Assembly: GCA_947482665.1 (NCBI GenBank)
Contig: CANKJK010000013.1
Coordinates: 30,554 to 94,553, forward strand
DNA from: Acidobacteriota bacterium
Lineage (GTDB): Bacteria > Acidobacteriota > Vicinamibacteria > Vicinamibacterales > UBA2999
Length of the DNA stretch: 64,000 bases
Direction: 5' to 3'
Program-made: the position numbers and the translations under genes
Shown here: positions 24,547 to 34,042 of the stretch, one piece after another
Layout: each line of letters begins with the position of its first letter
How positions within the stretch are numbered: position 1 is the stretch's first letter
The notes under the pieces: generated by a model
Database searches by the model: none
What the model was told of the DNA's origin: nothing
What the model saw: the letters and a program-made list of their open reading frames with translations, nothing else

Positions 24547-26628
24547 ATGCGCGCGACCACCATCTTTCATCCCGTGCTCGTCATCGCCACCGCGCCAACG
24601 GACGCTGTGCTGGCCGTGGCCTATGCCGCCCGCGCACAGACACCGTACCGGCCACTGACGATCATCGTGAACCAGGCCCGCGTGGACACCATCCAGCGCG
24701 GGGCGCCGCCTGACAGCACCGTGCTGGGCTTCGAGGGCGAGCGATTCAGTCTGGATAATCTCTCTGTGCTCGCCCTCGCTGCCCGGATGCACGCGGTGGA
24801 CGTACACCGCACACTGATCGCCGCCACCGGCCACTCGGTCCATGAATACGACCACGCCGTCCGGACGGCCGCGCGCTTCGGCGCGTTTCCACGTGACGTG
24901 CGGTTCGCGCAGGTCCACACCAACGGCGCGGTGACGATTACGCCCGTGCTGCTCCGCCGCGTGCAAGAAGCCGGTGGCCAGGCGGCCTCGCTGCTCCGGA
25001 GTCCGCTGGGCTGGGCGCTGCTTGGCCTGGCCGGAGGTGGCCTCGGACTGACCCTCGACCATGGCGCCGCGCCGTGGCTGTGTCTCCTCGCGGCACACGT
25101 GCTGACGGCGATGTCGCAGTGGGCGTCCTGGGGTGAATACACCGGGGATGCCGGTATCCATCTTCAACTGGCGCGACGGACGGGATCCGGTGAACCGTTC
25201 TGCTTCGACCCCGGACAGTATTCGGCCGGGTCCTCCAGTCCCCTCTGGACGCTCCTGCTCGCGGGACTCTGGCGTGCGGGTCTCGGCCGGCGGCTTGAAA
25301 CAGGCGGCACGTTCATGGCCGTGGCCTGCGCGCATCTCGCGCTGCTCGCGCTTGCGGTGGGCGCCTACCGGTGGCTTGGCGCCGGGCCCTGGTGGGGCCT
25401 TGCGCCGCTTCTGCTCGCGACGCTGCCACAGTTTCACGTCTGGACCACGCGGGCCATGGAGACCAGCCTGGCCGTGCTGACCGGCGCGCTCGTGTGCGGC
25501 GTCACGCTCTCCGGTGCCGGCCTCCCGATCAGCGTCCCCCTGACCGTGTTCGCACTCGCCTTCCTTGTGCGCTGGGAGCACGCAGTCCTGCTCGCACCCG
25601 TCTATCTCCTGAGCGTCTGGCGTTACGGGCCGATGCTGCTGCTGGCGCCCCTCCCGATTCTGACCATCGCCGCGCTGAACTTCGCTCGGACCGGATCGCC
25701 CGTGGCCTCGACGGCCTCATCCCGTCGCCGCGCGGCCCAGGCGGCCCGCCACGACGCCAGCGCACCGCAGTGGCCGGAGGCTGTGCGCGACCTGGTGTTC
25801 TCGAAGCCCGGACTCGCGCTGGCCGCCCTCGCCGGCATCGCCGCAGTGGCGCTGAGGCCAGAGCCCGGACCCGCGGCCATGACGGCGTCGTTTCTGCTCG
25901 GCGCACTGTTCTTCTCCGTCGTCGTTCCGATGACCTACGACGAGCGGTACCTGATGCCGTCCATCCCCGCCTTCGTCTTGCTGGCCGTGTCCAGCGTGCA
26001 GGCGGCCCCTGCCCCCTCCATGCGGCAGGCGGCGCTCATCGCCGCCGGTATCCTGACGATGGAACGCATCGTCACCCTTGTGGATGGCTGGCCCGCGCGG
26101 CGCCGGGCGGCGGCCCGCGGCCACATCCACGAGCGCGAGTTCCGCCGGAGAGTCGGCCGGGAGATCGACGCCATGCTGCCGCCCCACGGGATCCTCGGCT
26201 GCATCGAAGTCGATCTGCGCTGGTTCATGCCGCGTGCGGACCTGCAGGTCGTCGGCTTCGACGCCGTCCTCGACGGTACCGTCGCGCCCTCCGTCCACTC
26301 TGGGCACTATGCCGACCTGCTCCGACGGCGCGGCGTCTCGCATGTGCTCATCGAAGAGAATCTGCACCGGCGCGCAGGGTGGCGCGACACGGACCTCTGC
26401 CTGCTCGTCGGGCAACGTGGCGAGGTCGAGATTCCCGGGGCCGGAAGGCTCTCGCCGATCCGAGCGTGGGCCTATCGGAACTGGGGAGACGGCACGCCCG
26501 TCCGCTGGGTGCTCTGGCGCGTCGAGGGTGACACCGTCGCGCAACCGCCCGCCGCGGCCACGGCCGTCGCGCCTACGCGCACACCCGTCGACACCTCCCA
26601 CACAGAGGACCTGGCGGTGGCGGCATGA
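24547..26628 (+). CDS. GT-C-like membrane glycosyltransferase with a soluble N-terminal domain
   Basis: The 693-residue protein has about 145 soluble residues and then some ten hydrophobic helices from about 155 to 510. The first loop carries WGEYTGDAGIHLQLARRTGS and YSAGSSSPLWTLLLAG, the acidic loop and Ser-Pro-Leu-Trp pattern seen in GT-C enzymes that use polyprenyl-linked sugars. The last 180 residues are soluble. The N-terminal domain (VIATAPTDAVLAVAYAAR) is not recognised. The stop overlaps the methyltransferase start as ATGA. The 185 bases before this gene show no other coding signal. Confidence 0.65.
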   Translation: MRATTIFHPVLVIATAPTDAVLAVAYAARAQTPYRPLTIIVNQARVDTIQRGAPPDSTVLGFEGERFSLDNLSVLALAARMHAVDVHRTLIAATGHSVHEYDHAVRTAARFGAFPRDVRFAQVHTNGAVTITPVLLRRVQEAGGQAASLLRSPLGWALLGLAGGGLGLTLDHGAAPWLCLLAAHVLTAMSQWASWGEYTGDAGIHLQLARRTGSGEPFCFDPGQYSAGSSSPLWTLLLAGLWRAGLGRRLETGGTFMAVACAHLALLALAVGAYRWLGAGPWWGLAPLLLATLPQFHVWTTRAMETSLAVLTGALVCGVTLSGAGLPISVPLTVFALAFLVRWEHAVLLAPVYLLSVWRYGPMLLLAPLPILTIAALNFARTGSPVASTASSRRRAAQAARHDASAPQWPEAVRDLVFSKPGLALAALAGIAAVALRPEPGPAAMTASFLLGALFFSVVVPMTYDERYLMPSIPAFVLLAVSSVQAAPAPSMRQAALIAAGILTMERIVTLVDGWPARRRAAARGHIHEREFRRRVGREIDAMLPPHGILGCIEVDLRWFMPRADLQVVGFDAVLDGTVAPSVHSGHYADLLRRRGVSHVLIEENLHRRAGWRDTDLCLLVGQRGEVEIPGAGRLSPIRAWAYRNWGDGTPVRWVLWRVEGDTVAQPPAAATAVAPTRTPVDTSHTEDLAVAA

Positions 26629-27476
26629 CCGGCTGGGATCCCCTTCATCGCGCCGAACACGCGTGGCTCGATCACGCGCAGGCCCTCTACGCGCAGACCG
26701 GTGTCAGCCTGCGTGAGACGCCGGTGCACTACTACCTGGACGGCATGCGCACCGGAGGATCCATTCACAAGGATGACCTGTTCGTCCTGCGGCGCATCCT
26801 GACGGGCGTGGACGTGGAGACCGCGTTCGTCGTCGGTGCGGCCTTCGGGTTCTCGTCCCTCTTTCTCGCATCGGTGCTGCGCGGCGCCACCGTGCTCAGT
26901 CTCGACAACTGGAGCGAAGGCACCGACGGCCGCCGCGCGGGCGCCATCTGCGCCAGCCTTGCGGCGCTCGACGATGACGCGTGCCGCCGGCTGCGCTTCG
27001 CAACCGGCCATTCCCCGCAGGACACCGGCTCGTCGCTCGAGGCCGCCGCCATGGGACAGGTCGATCTGGCCTTCATCGACGGCCTGCACACCAACGCACA
27101 AACCATGCTGGACCTCGAGGGCGTCTGGCCCCGGCTCCACCATGGCAGTCTCGTGCTCTTGCACGACGTGCGGCTGTTCCGGCTGCATGAGGCGCTCGGG
27201 TGGCTTGTCGGGCAATCGGCCTTCGACACGGTTGTGATGTTGAACACCGCCCCAGGCACGGTCATCGCCTTCAACCGCGAGGTGCATCCCACCGCCTTCC
27301 GCGCGCTGCAGGAGCCTGGCATGGTGGCCCACTGGCGACCGGAGCTCTCCACGCCCGAGAGCACGACGATGCGATTTCCGGCACTGGGCTGGTCCCCCGA
27401 CGACGATACGCGGGAGCAACGGCATCACGAGACGCCGCGGCCGGCCACGCGCTGGCCCGTCAGGCGCACGGCCTAG
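26625..27476 (+). CDS. Class I SAM-dependent methyltransferase (Methyltransf_24 type)
   Basis: The 283-residue protein has a Rossmann core with AFVVGAAFGFSSLFLASVL as the SAM loop (about 67-85), an acidic strand end at LSLDNW, and VDLAFIDGLHTNAQTMLDLE followed by GSLVLLHDV. These are typical of Methyltransf_24 O-methyltransferases and related cephalosporin-hydroxylase-like proteins. Its coupling to the GT-C gene suggests modification of the same glycan, which is inference. Confidence 0.72.
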   Translation: MTGWDPLHRAEHAWLDHAQALYAQTGVSLRETPVHYYLDGMRTGGSIHKDDLFVLRRILTGVDVETAFVVGAAFGFSSLFLASVLRGATVLSLDNWSEGTDGRRAGAICASLAALDDDACRRLRFATGHSPQDTGSSLEAAAMGQVDLAFIDGLHTNAQTMLDLEGVWPRLHHGSLVLLHDVRLFRLHEALGWLVGQSAFDTVVMLNTAPGTVIAFNREVHPTAFRALQEPGMVAHWRPELSTPESTTMRFPALGWSPDDDTREQRHHETPRPATRWPVRRTA

Positions 27477-27545
27477 AGGCGGTCAGGAATCAGCCGCGCG
27501 GGCCCGAGTTCAATTCAGGTCGACTTCAGACCGTCCAGATCCATC

Positions 27546-29513
27546 TCAGTGGGCCTGAGCGGCGAGCGTCTGGAGCAGAGCATCCTTGAAGTACGACGGC
27601 GGGATCTGCCCCTGGGCCATGAAGGCGAGGTGGAAGGCCTTTGCCGAAAATGCCCGCCCCTGCTGCCGTGCCGCCTCCTCGCGCATGGCATAGATCAAGT
27701 CCTTGCCCACGCGGTAGGTGACAGCCTGGGTCGGCCACTTGGAATACCGGTAGATCGCCCGATCGGCGGCTTCGCAGCTCGCGCGCTTGGCGGGCAGCGC
27801 CAGCACCGCCGCGTCGGTGCACTTGCCAGGCAGGAAATCGCGCGTCTCCGAGAACAGCGTGACGGCCTCGTCGTAGCCCAGTTTCCCGGTGTGCATGCCG
27901 GTGTCGATGCGCACGCGCAGGTCGCGGTAGAGCTTGTACCAGAGCTGATAGAGCCGCTCTTCAGGCGCGTAGAAGCCGTTGAGTGCGCCCTCCACGGACT
28001 CGGCCATGAGCGACTCGGCATAGAGACCCCACCCTTCCGCTGACACGGAGTCCTCCCACATCGAGGAGGAGTCCTCGACGGCCCCTGGAGTCAGCCACCG
28101 CACGGGCGCGATCTGGTCCCGCACACTGGTCACCACTTTGTAGTACCAGTCGTGACCCGGAAAACCTTCGTGCGCGGCGAGTGCGGCAATGGAGGCGCGG
28201 TTGTTCTGCTTGAGTGCTTCCACGTCATTGTGGGTCGGCGAGACGTAGAAGCGGCCCACGCCCGCGTTCTTGAAGGGCGGCGCCGGATAGTAGGAGGCAC
28301 CATCCATCGATGGCTGCAAAGGCAGCGGCGTCTCAACCACGTCCAGCTTGTAGTCGGATGGCACGTCAAAGAGGCCGTTCGTCCGGCCGAACGCGACAAG
28401 GCGGAAGGCCGCGTCGCGGTACCAGCCGATCATCTCCTCGTCCGAGCGTGGATAGTCCTTGGACAGTTCGTCGAGAACGATCCGCACGGCGGCGCGGTCG
28501 TTGTCGGGTAGTTTCCACTCGTGCTTGATGGCAATCTGCCTGGCGAGGGTCGCCATGGCGCGCACGGTCCGCTCGACGACCGGCCACGCGTCTTCAAACA
28601 GGGACCCCGAGGTCATCGGCAGGTGGAGGTTATTCGTCAGCGCCCAGTTGTATTCCGCTTCGCCCATGGCGAATCGGTCCGCAGTAAACGCGGGCTTGAG
28701 CGTCCCGTGGGGGCCGCCGTCAAAGAAGGTCATCCCGAGGAAGTCGCGGAACTGGAGGAAGGCGGCCGAGGCCTCCTGGCCGGTGGCCTTCACCTGCGAG
28801 ACCATTTCAGCCTTCCTGGGGCCACTGATCCTCGCGGCCGCCAGGGCGGGGAGCGTCTGGGTGAAGTACTTGGCATTCGCTTCTGACGTGGCCACGCCGT
28901 CACGCTGAATCATGCGAGGGTCTGGCGTGTTGCCGGACTTCACGCCTGCACCGATCTGCGCGCGAGCCGTCACGAGAAACGCCGGCACAGCTTTCACGCG
29001 CGCAATGATGAACGCCCACTCCTCGTCGGTCCCAAATGTGGAGGGGCCCGTCTGGGAGAGCCCCTGAATCTGCCAATCCAGCGCGCGGAAGGGTTCGGCC
29101 GTATAGGTGTCGAGCGCCCGCTCCTGGTAGCGGCGGCCCTGATGCTGGTGCAGCAGGAACCCAATCTGCGAGAGTGCGACCTCGCGGTCGATGCGCATCG
29201 CGGGCGACAGGGGGGACTCCCGCATCTTCTCAAGGTTCGCCTTGATCCAGCTCAGCCAGGCGTCCTCCCCGGCCAAAGCCGTGGCTGAATGGTCCCTCAG
29301 CTTGCCGTCCACGTCTCGGAGCGAGACGTCCAGACCGCTGCCGCCGAGATAGGTGTTCACGGACGGATTCCGGCGGAGGAACTCGACGCTGTATTCCCGA
29401 AGAAACTTCTTCAGGATGGCACTCGGGTCGCCCTTCGGCTCCACGGGCGCGCTCGGCCGCCCGCATGCGGAAACCAGACACAAGACACACATCCCTGCCA
29501 CGCCGACGCGCAT
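27546..29513 (-). CDS. DUF885 family lipoprotein, putative metallo-hydrolase
   Basis: The 655-residue protein has a lipoprotein signal (LCLVSAC, Cys at about 17). The domain fits DUF885: it carries AAHEGFPGHDWYYK, a HExxxGH-like metal site, followed by SVSAEGWGLYAESLM with the later Glu. DUF885 members resemble M32/M2-like helical metallopeptidases. It is probably an outer-membrane or periplasmic peptidase; the substrate is unknown. It stands alone and converges with the methyltransferase gene. Confidence 0.85.
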   Translation of the reverse strand: MRVGVAGMCVLCLVSACGRPSAPVEPKGDPSAILKKFLREYSVEFLRRNPSVNTYLGGSGLDVSLRDVDGKLRDHSATALAGEDAWLSWIKANLEKMRESPLSPAMRIDREVALSQIGFLLHQHQGRRYQERALDTYTAEPFRALDWQIQGLSQTGPSTFGTDEEWAFIIARVKAVPAFLVTARAQIGAGVKSGNTPDPRMIQRDGVATSEANAKYFTQTLPALAAARISGPRKAEMVSQVKATGQEASAAFLQFRDFLGMTFFDGGPHGTLKPAFTADRFAMGEAEYNWALTNNLHLPMTSGSLFEDAWPVVERTVRAMATLARQIAIKHEWKLPDNDRAAVRIVLDELSKDYPRSDEEMIGWYRDAAFRLVAFGRTNGLFDVPSDYKLDVVETPLPLQPSMDGASYYPAPPFKNAGVGRFYVSPTHNDVEALKQNNRASIAALAAHEGFPGHDWYYKVVTSVRDQIAPVRWLTPGAVEDSSSMWEDSVSAEGWGLYAESLMAESVEGALNGFYAPEERLYQLWYKLYRDLRVRIDTGMHTGKLGYDEAVTLFSETRDFLPGKCTDAAVLALPAKRASCEAADRAIYRYSKWPTQAVTYRVGKDLIYAMREEAARQQGRAFSAKAFHLAFMAQGQIPPSYFKDALLQTLAAQAH

Positions 29514-29606
29514 TACACCCCCCAGCCAGTTCCTGGGAACGGAACGGACCTGAACTATAGTCCGTCTACGCGCCCATCCCTACCACTCCGACGAGGACCG
29601 CTGACC

Positions 29607-30230
29607 ATGCGCACATCGCTCCGTTTCGCTTCGGCCTGCGCGGCCGCCCTGCTCATCACACCGGCCGTCGGGCTGGCCCATTTCAAGCTGCTGGAGCCGG
29701 CCAGCGCCATCGTGGAAAACGAACGCGGCGACCCTCAGAAAGCGGAACCGTGCGGCGGAGACGGCAAGGGACCTGGCACGCCGTCCGGAGTGGTCAACAA
29801 GGCCACCGGCGGCTCGAAGATCCACCTCAAGGTCATGGAGACCATCTATCACCCTGGCCACTACCGCGTGGCGCTGGCGGTCAACGACCGGACCGAGCTC
29901 CCGCAGGATCCCGTCACCACGACGCGCGAGACCGAGAAGGGGCCGTACTCCACGTGGGCGGTGATTCAGAGCCCGGCGCAGTTGCCGGTGATCGCGGACG
30001 GCCTCTTTCCGCACTACAAGCGGCCGGCGGCTCCGCAGACGTTCGAGACAGATGTCGAGCTGCCCAACATCAGCTGCGAACGCTGCACGCTGCAGATCAT
30101 CCAGTTCATGGCGGAGCACGGCTACAACAAGCCGGGCGGGTATTCCTACCACCACTGTGCGGACTTCCAGATCACAGCGGACACGTCCAAGCCGCTCGAC
30201 AAGGGCTGGCCCGCGGCGGCCGCGAAGTAA
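29607..30230 (+). CDS. Exported copper protein resembling lytic polysaccharide monooxygenases
   Basis: The 207-residue protein has a signal peptide predicted to be cleaved before His25 (VGLA|HFKLLEP), leaving an N-terminal His as needed for a copper histidine brace. A second ligand could be in TIYHPGHYRVAL (His82/His85). Cysteine pairs include ISCERCTLQIIQFM (Cys157, Cys160) and SYHHCADFQI (Cys184), like the Cys-x-x-Cys-x-Leu-x strand of LPMO folds. It resembles the group called SCE4755-type polysaccharide monooxygenase-like proteins. Activity on polysaccharide is unproven. Confidence 0.72.
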   Translation: MRTSLRFASACAAALLITPAVGLAHFKLLEPASAIVENERGDPQKAEPCGGDGKGPGTPSGVVNKATGGSKIHLKVMETIYHPGHYRVALAVNDRTELPQDPVTTTRETEKGPYSTWAVIQSPAQLPVIADGLFPHYKRPAAPQTFETDVELPNISCERCTLQIIQFMAEHGYNKPGGYSYHHCADFQITADTSKPLDKGWPAAAAK

Positions 30231-30238
30231 GCCGGGGC

Positions 30239-31516
30239 CTAGCTCTTCACCGGCTTGAAATACGCCGGCAGCCCGGACTTGGTCTCGATCAGGATGTCCA
30301 CAATCGCCTGCCGGTCGGCCAGCGTCAGCACCGACCGGTAGCGCGGATCCTTCTCCGCGCCTGACAGGACCTGCCACATCCGTTCATAGATGAGCCCTTT
30401 CATCACGGGCGGTAGCGCATCGAACATCGGGGAGTACACGAGATAACTGCAGGGATACTTCTGCAGCCGCGTGGTGAGGTCGAGCTGGCGCAGCGACCGG
30501 CCGCGCTTGTCGGCGGGCCCCTGCGCCGCGAAGCGCTCTGCGAACCCAGAATTGCCCTGGACCCGTCCGCTGAGCGGTGCCTCGCCGATGAACAGCAGGC
30601 TGTCCACAACGTCATCGGCCACGGCCTTCAGCACCGGCAGATTTGCCCCGGGGACCTTTGCGGCCGCGCCCTGGCCCCCCGCCATCCGCGCCTCCCAGCC
30701 CGCGCGGATCAGCAGGTCGACCATGCCGACCTGATGGGAGAACACCATCAATGCCGCCACGTCGCTCTTGAACGACAGGTATCCCTCGGGATCGTAGAGT
30801 CCGTCGGTGGAGGGGAGAACGGCCGTGGGCTTCTCGCCGAGCGCATCGAGGCCATTCCCGAGGTGCCCACCAGGCGTCTCGGCGCCGGTCACCAACCAGC
30901 CGCCGAACCGCTTCGCGAATGGCATCGTGTGCCGGGTGAAGGTCACTGAGCCAAACGTCTTATCCGTTTCGGGCGTGGTGCTGAACAACAGCATGCCGGG
31001 AACACCCTGTGTGTCGCCCGTCATGTGGCACCCGAGACAGATCATCTCGCGCTTGAACCGCGGCTTCTCGACGGGCTTCTGCGGCAGCGTATAGAACACG
31101 ACGCCCTGCCGGGCATCCTGCACCGCCACTTCGAGCGCCTCACCGCCACGGACGAAGCCGACGGCCGCGACATCGTTGAAGAAGATCGCGCGGGGATTCT
31201 GCTGATTGATCCGGCGGCCCTGCAGGCTCCCTTTCGAAAAGACCAGCATCTGCGAATCGGGATTGAGGCCGATGGCCTCAACAGCAGCCTTCAGATATCC
31301 GGCGGGACCGTCAAACCCAAGCGTCAAGGTGCCCGCGTCGATCCGGGCATTCAGCCGGTCCACGACGTTATCGAGCGGGCCTGTGCTGTATTGGATGCTG
31401 GGATCGTCAGCGGAGCCCTGGAAGAGTCCGGCCCGCTGAGCAGAAGGTGTGGCGCCGGTGAGCAGCAGCGCCACCACCAGCAACAGAGCCGAAGACGCGA
31501 AGACAGTGATGCGCAT
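30239..31516 (-). CDS. Exported monohaem c-type cytochrome-like protein
   Basis: The 425-residue protein has a signal peptide and one haem-binding motif, CLGCH at 160-164. Segments around it (KREMICLGCHMTGDTQGVPG, GSVTFTRHTMPFAKRFGGW) fit a multi-domain family found in Acidobacteria and Planctomycetes without a known reaction. Met or His residues in TRHTMPF could be the distal ligand. The stop is nine bases from the stop of the convergent LPMO-like gene. A link between the two would be inference. Confidence 0.72.
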   Translation of the reverse strand: MRITVFASSALLLVVALLLTGATPSAQRAGLFQGSADDPSIQYSTGPLDNVVDRLNARIDAGTLTLGFDGPAGYLKAAVEAIGLNPDSQMLVFSKGSLQGRRINQQNPRAIFFNDVAAVGFVRGGEALEVAVQDARQGVVFYTLPQKPVEKPRFKREMICLGCHMTGDTQGVPGMLLFSTTPETDKTFGSVTFTRHTMPFAKRFGGWLVTGAETPGGHLGNGLDALGEKPTAVLPSTDGLYDPEGYLSFKSDVAALMVFSHQVGMVDLLIRAGWEARMAGGQGAAAKVPGANLPVLKAVADDVVDSLLFIGEAPLSGRVQGNSGFAERFAAQGPADKRGRSLRQLDLTTRLQKYPCSYLVYSPMFDALPPVMKGLIYERMWQVLSGAEKDPRYRSVLTLADRQAIVDILIETKSGLPAYFKPVKS

Positions 31517-31602
31517 ATGAGACAGATAGTTCCGCCTCAGATTCTAGCCGGGCGTCCGGACTGCCGGCCAGCGCCGACTGCGGTGGGCGGTTGAGCTTGG
31601 GG

Positions 31603-33012
31603 TCAGCGCCGGTAGAGGCGCCGGTTCGGCCCAAAGTCCGTGAACACCGGTCGGGTGGTCACCCCCGGAAAGAGCTCCACGCTGAGACGGTCACCGTCGA
31701 GCACCTGCACGGCCGCGAAGCCCGCTGTCACGCCACCCTCAATGTCATAGCCAACAGGAAGCGGCGCCTCATTGACCAGCGGCGTCGCGAAACCCCATTG
31801 GCGCAACCGATAGACGACGACGCCGTGCGCCACGGTCAGAGCCCCTGGAGCGGGCTGCCCAGCGTCGGGTTCGATCAGCAATTGCTTGGGATCGCCACGC
31901 TCATCCGCGAACCATCCGGTCGACAAGAGCCATTTCGAAGGCTGCACCCAGTGCGGCACAAGGGCGAGATGGCTCCACGCGTACGTGTTCTTGCCCTCGA
32001 CCATGCCACCGGCTGGCTGGCTCTCACTGCGCAGGGTCTCCAGCAGCATGCCGGAATAGCCGAGGGTGCCGTCGAGAAACCAATTCCCGGAGGCGGTGCC
32101 TGGCACGTCGAGGTCAATGCGCCCCCACCGCGGCTCGGCCTGACGCTGCATATGCGCCGTATAGAGTTCCGCCAGGTCCGGCGCGAAGTACGGCCAGGGA
32201 TCGACGGTGTAGGGCTTCCACGATTCACTGCTCGTGTAGGAAAACGGTGAGGCGAACCCACGGAGCCATGCCCCGCCATCGTGGACCGAGAAGTCGAGCG
32301 GATTGTCGCGCTGGCGTCCGAATTCCTCACCTGCCAGGATCCGTACGTTGACGCGAAGACTCCCCCGGGCCTGAAGGTCGTCCTGGAGGAACGCTAATGC
32401 ACCGCTCAGCCGGTTGAGCACCATGTAGACCGAGTAGGTGTCGCAACCATGCGCCACGACCACACGGATCGATGTCGGACTACCAAGGAGACTGACCTCG
32501 GTCACATCGCCGTCGGCGGGAGCCCGCACCGCGACAAAGTCATCCTCGGTACGTGTGGCTCTGGGCTTCACGAGGGGCGTCACGCCAAAATAGCCGTGAT
32601 CGATCGGCGTCACGTGGTCCGCCACCATCATTCCCTGCGGAATGATGGGAGCCAGGTCCTCCGGCGCGATGACCGGGCTCGTGAAGGTGACACGACCGGT
32701 CAACGGGCACGAGGGTGGCGACTGCACAGGAAACACCATCGCCAGCGGGGGATACCAGAAGGGACGGCTCGTAAACCCACCTTCGGGCGCGGGCGGTATA
32801 TCGTCAGGCTCAGCGTAGCGGTAGGTTCCACCTGCGCCACAGGTCAGCAGAAAGCGGCCCATCGCAAGGTCACCAGCGGTGCACGGCGCTCCGTAGGTGC
32901 CCACGTGATAGGTCTGTGCGGAGACGGAGACGACACGCAGGGCCAGACACGCAGCCAGCACGACGTGGACCCGGAACGAAGACAACGGCATCACCAGATC
33001 CATTATCGGCAT
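31603..33012 (-). CDS. Secreted protein of unknown function with an M23-like segment
   Basis: The roughly 469-residue protein has a signal peptide (LAACLALRVVSVSAQ). Around residues 140-205 it reads DHVTPIDHGYFGV, VRAPADGDVTEV and VVVAHGCDTYSVYMVLNRL, spaced like the beta-sandwich of lysostaphin/M23 peptidases. The zinc-binding H-x(3)-D and H-x-H motifs are not complete, so it is probably inactive. The C-terminal 200 residues are beta-rich and unrecognised. Three Met codons (33012, 33003, 32991) could be the start; none has a clear ribosome-binding site. Confidence 0.55.
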   Translation of the reverse strand: MPIMDLVMPLSSFRVHVVLAACLALRVVSVSAQTYHVGTYGAPCTAGDLAMGRFLLTCGAGGTYRYAEPDDIPPAPEGGFTSRPFWYPPLAMVFPVQSPPSCPLTGRVTFTSPVIAPEDLAPIIPQGMMVADHVTPIDHGYFGVTPLVKPRATRTEDDFVAVRAPADGDVTEVSLLGSPTSIRVVVAHGCDTYSVYMVLNRLSGALAFLQDDLQARGSLRVNVRILAGEEFGRQRDNPLDFSVHDGGAWLRGFASPFSYTSSESWKPYTVDPWPYFAPDLAELYTAHMQRQAEPRWGRIDLDVPGTASGNWFLDGTLGYSGMLLETLRSESQPAGGMVEGKNTYAWSHLALVPHWVQPSKWLLSTGWFADERGDPKQLLIEPDAGQPAPGALTVAHGVVVYRLRQWGFATPLVNEAPLPVGYDIEGGVTAGFAAVQVLDGDRLSVELFPGVTTRPVFTDFGPNRRLYRR

Positions 33013-33061
33013 TCGCGCGAATCCGGACACGGCCCGGAGAGGAATCCGCGACAATCACCTT

Positions 33062-33577
33062 GTGCCGCACCCGCCGTTCTGGCCACTCGCCCTCGGCCTG
33101 TTCCTGCTGACCACCGGTCACGTGTCGGCAGCTCCTCGCGTCGATCCCCAGGAGCTGGCTGGCGCCTTCGTCACGATGACGCCAGGCGCGCGGTGTCCAT
33201 CGGTCTCGACCATCGCCTTCCAGGCGCAAGGGGAGGCCACGGGCCCGATCGAGGGCATCTTCGACCTCCGTGGCTCGATGGATCTTGCGGCCGCGCCCGG
33301 GACCGCCGGCACGGCCATCCATGCGTTCGTCGCCGCGCTCGATTTCAACCAGCAGCGGATTCTGGGGACGCTCCGGTGGGACCCGGCGGATCCCCCGCTG
33401 CGCCTGGTCTGCGATGCGCTGTCGCTACGGCTCGAAGGCACGCTGCGGTACGCGGTGGGCTCCACCGACAGTGGCACGGCCGACATCGAGGCCTACGGGT
33501 CACGCAGTGCCGTGACCATGCCCTACTTCGGGCGAACCACGCTCCACTTGATCCCTGGCGGACGCGCCACGCGATAG
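33062..33577 (+). CDS. Small secreted protein of unknown function
   Basis: The 171-residue protein has a signal peptide cleaved near HVSAA. A beta-rich domain follows with two cysteines (GARCPSV and LRLVCDAL) that could form one disulfide. It starts with GTG and diverges from the previous secreted gene with 49 bases between starts. The family is not recognised. Confidence 0.5.
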   Translation: MPHPPFWPLALGLFLLTTGHVSAAPRVDPQELAGAFVTMTPGARCPSVSTIAFQAQGEATGPIEGIFDLRGSMDLAAAPGTAGTAIHAFVAALDFNQQRILGTLRWDPADPPLRLVCDALSLRLEGTLRYAVGSTDSGTADIEAYGSRSAVTMPYFGRTTLHLIPGGRATR

Positions 33578-33624
33578 GCGACTCGCCGGACAGCTCGGCC
33601 GTATGGGTCCAGTATCATCGCGAC

Positions 33625-33951
33625 ATGAACGAAACCCACGCATCTCCGGATCAGGCGGTCTTCTGGCATCGCAACCTGCCTCCGGCTGACGCCGAGGCCA
33701 TTGGCGAGCACACCATCGAGGCCGCCAGCGAACGCGTCTCGGGACGACTGGCGCACGGCGACGCCATGTGGGGGTCCTGCTACGAATCGCTGCTGCGGGA
33801 ACTCGACGCCCGCCTCCGGCAGGAACTGGCGCGCCTTGGCGGTCACTACGCACACATCCGCGGCGAGTCGATCGACAGCAAGCACGACATGCACACCGAC
33901 CAGGGCTGGCTGCACGGACGCTTCGATTACGTGATCTACAAGAAGCCCTGA
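33625..33951 (+). CDS. Conserved hypothetical protein
   Basis: The 108-residue cytosolic protein is acidic at the N-terminus. A helical segment YESLLRELDARLRQELARLG is followed by GHYAHIRGESIDSKHD, and the protein ends with GWLHGRFDYVIYKKP. The His/Asp-rich middle could bind a metal. The strong codon bias and clean ending suggest a real gene. Function unknown. Confidence 0.6.
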   Translation: MNETHASPDQAVFWHRNLPPADAEAIGEHTIEAASERVSGRLAHGDAMWGSCYESLLRELDARLRQELARLGGHYAHIRGESIDSKHDMHTDQGWLHGRFDYVIYKKP

Positions 33952-34042
33952 GGACTCCCCAGCCTGCCGGCCTCCGGCGGCGGGCACCGCACGCAGGCAG
34001 CACAGCGCGCCGAGGGCCAGCAGACGCCCCCCGATGCGACGA

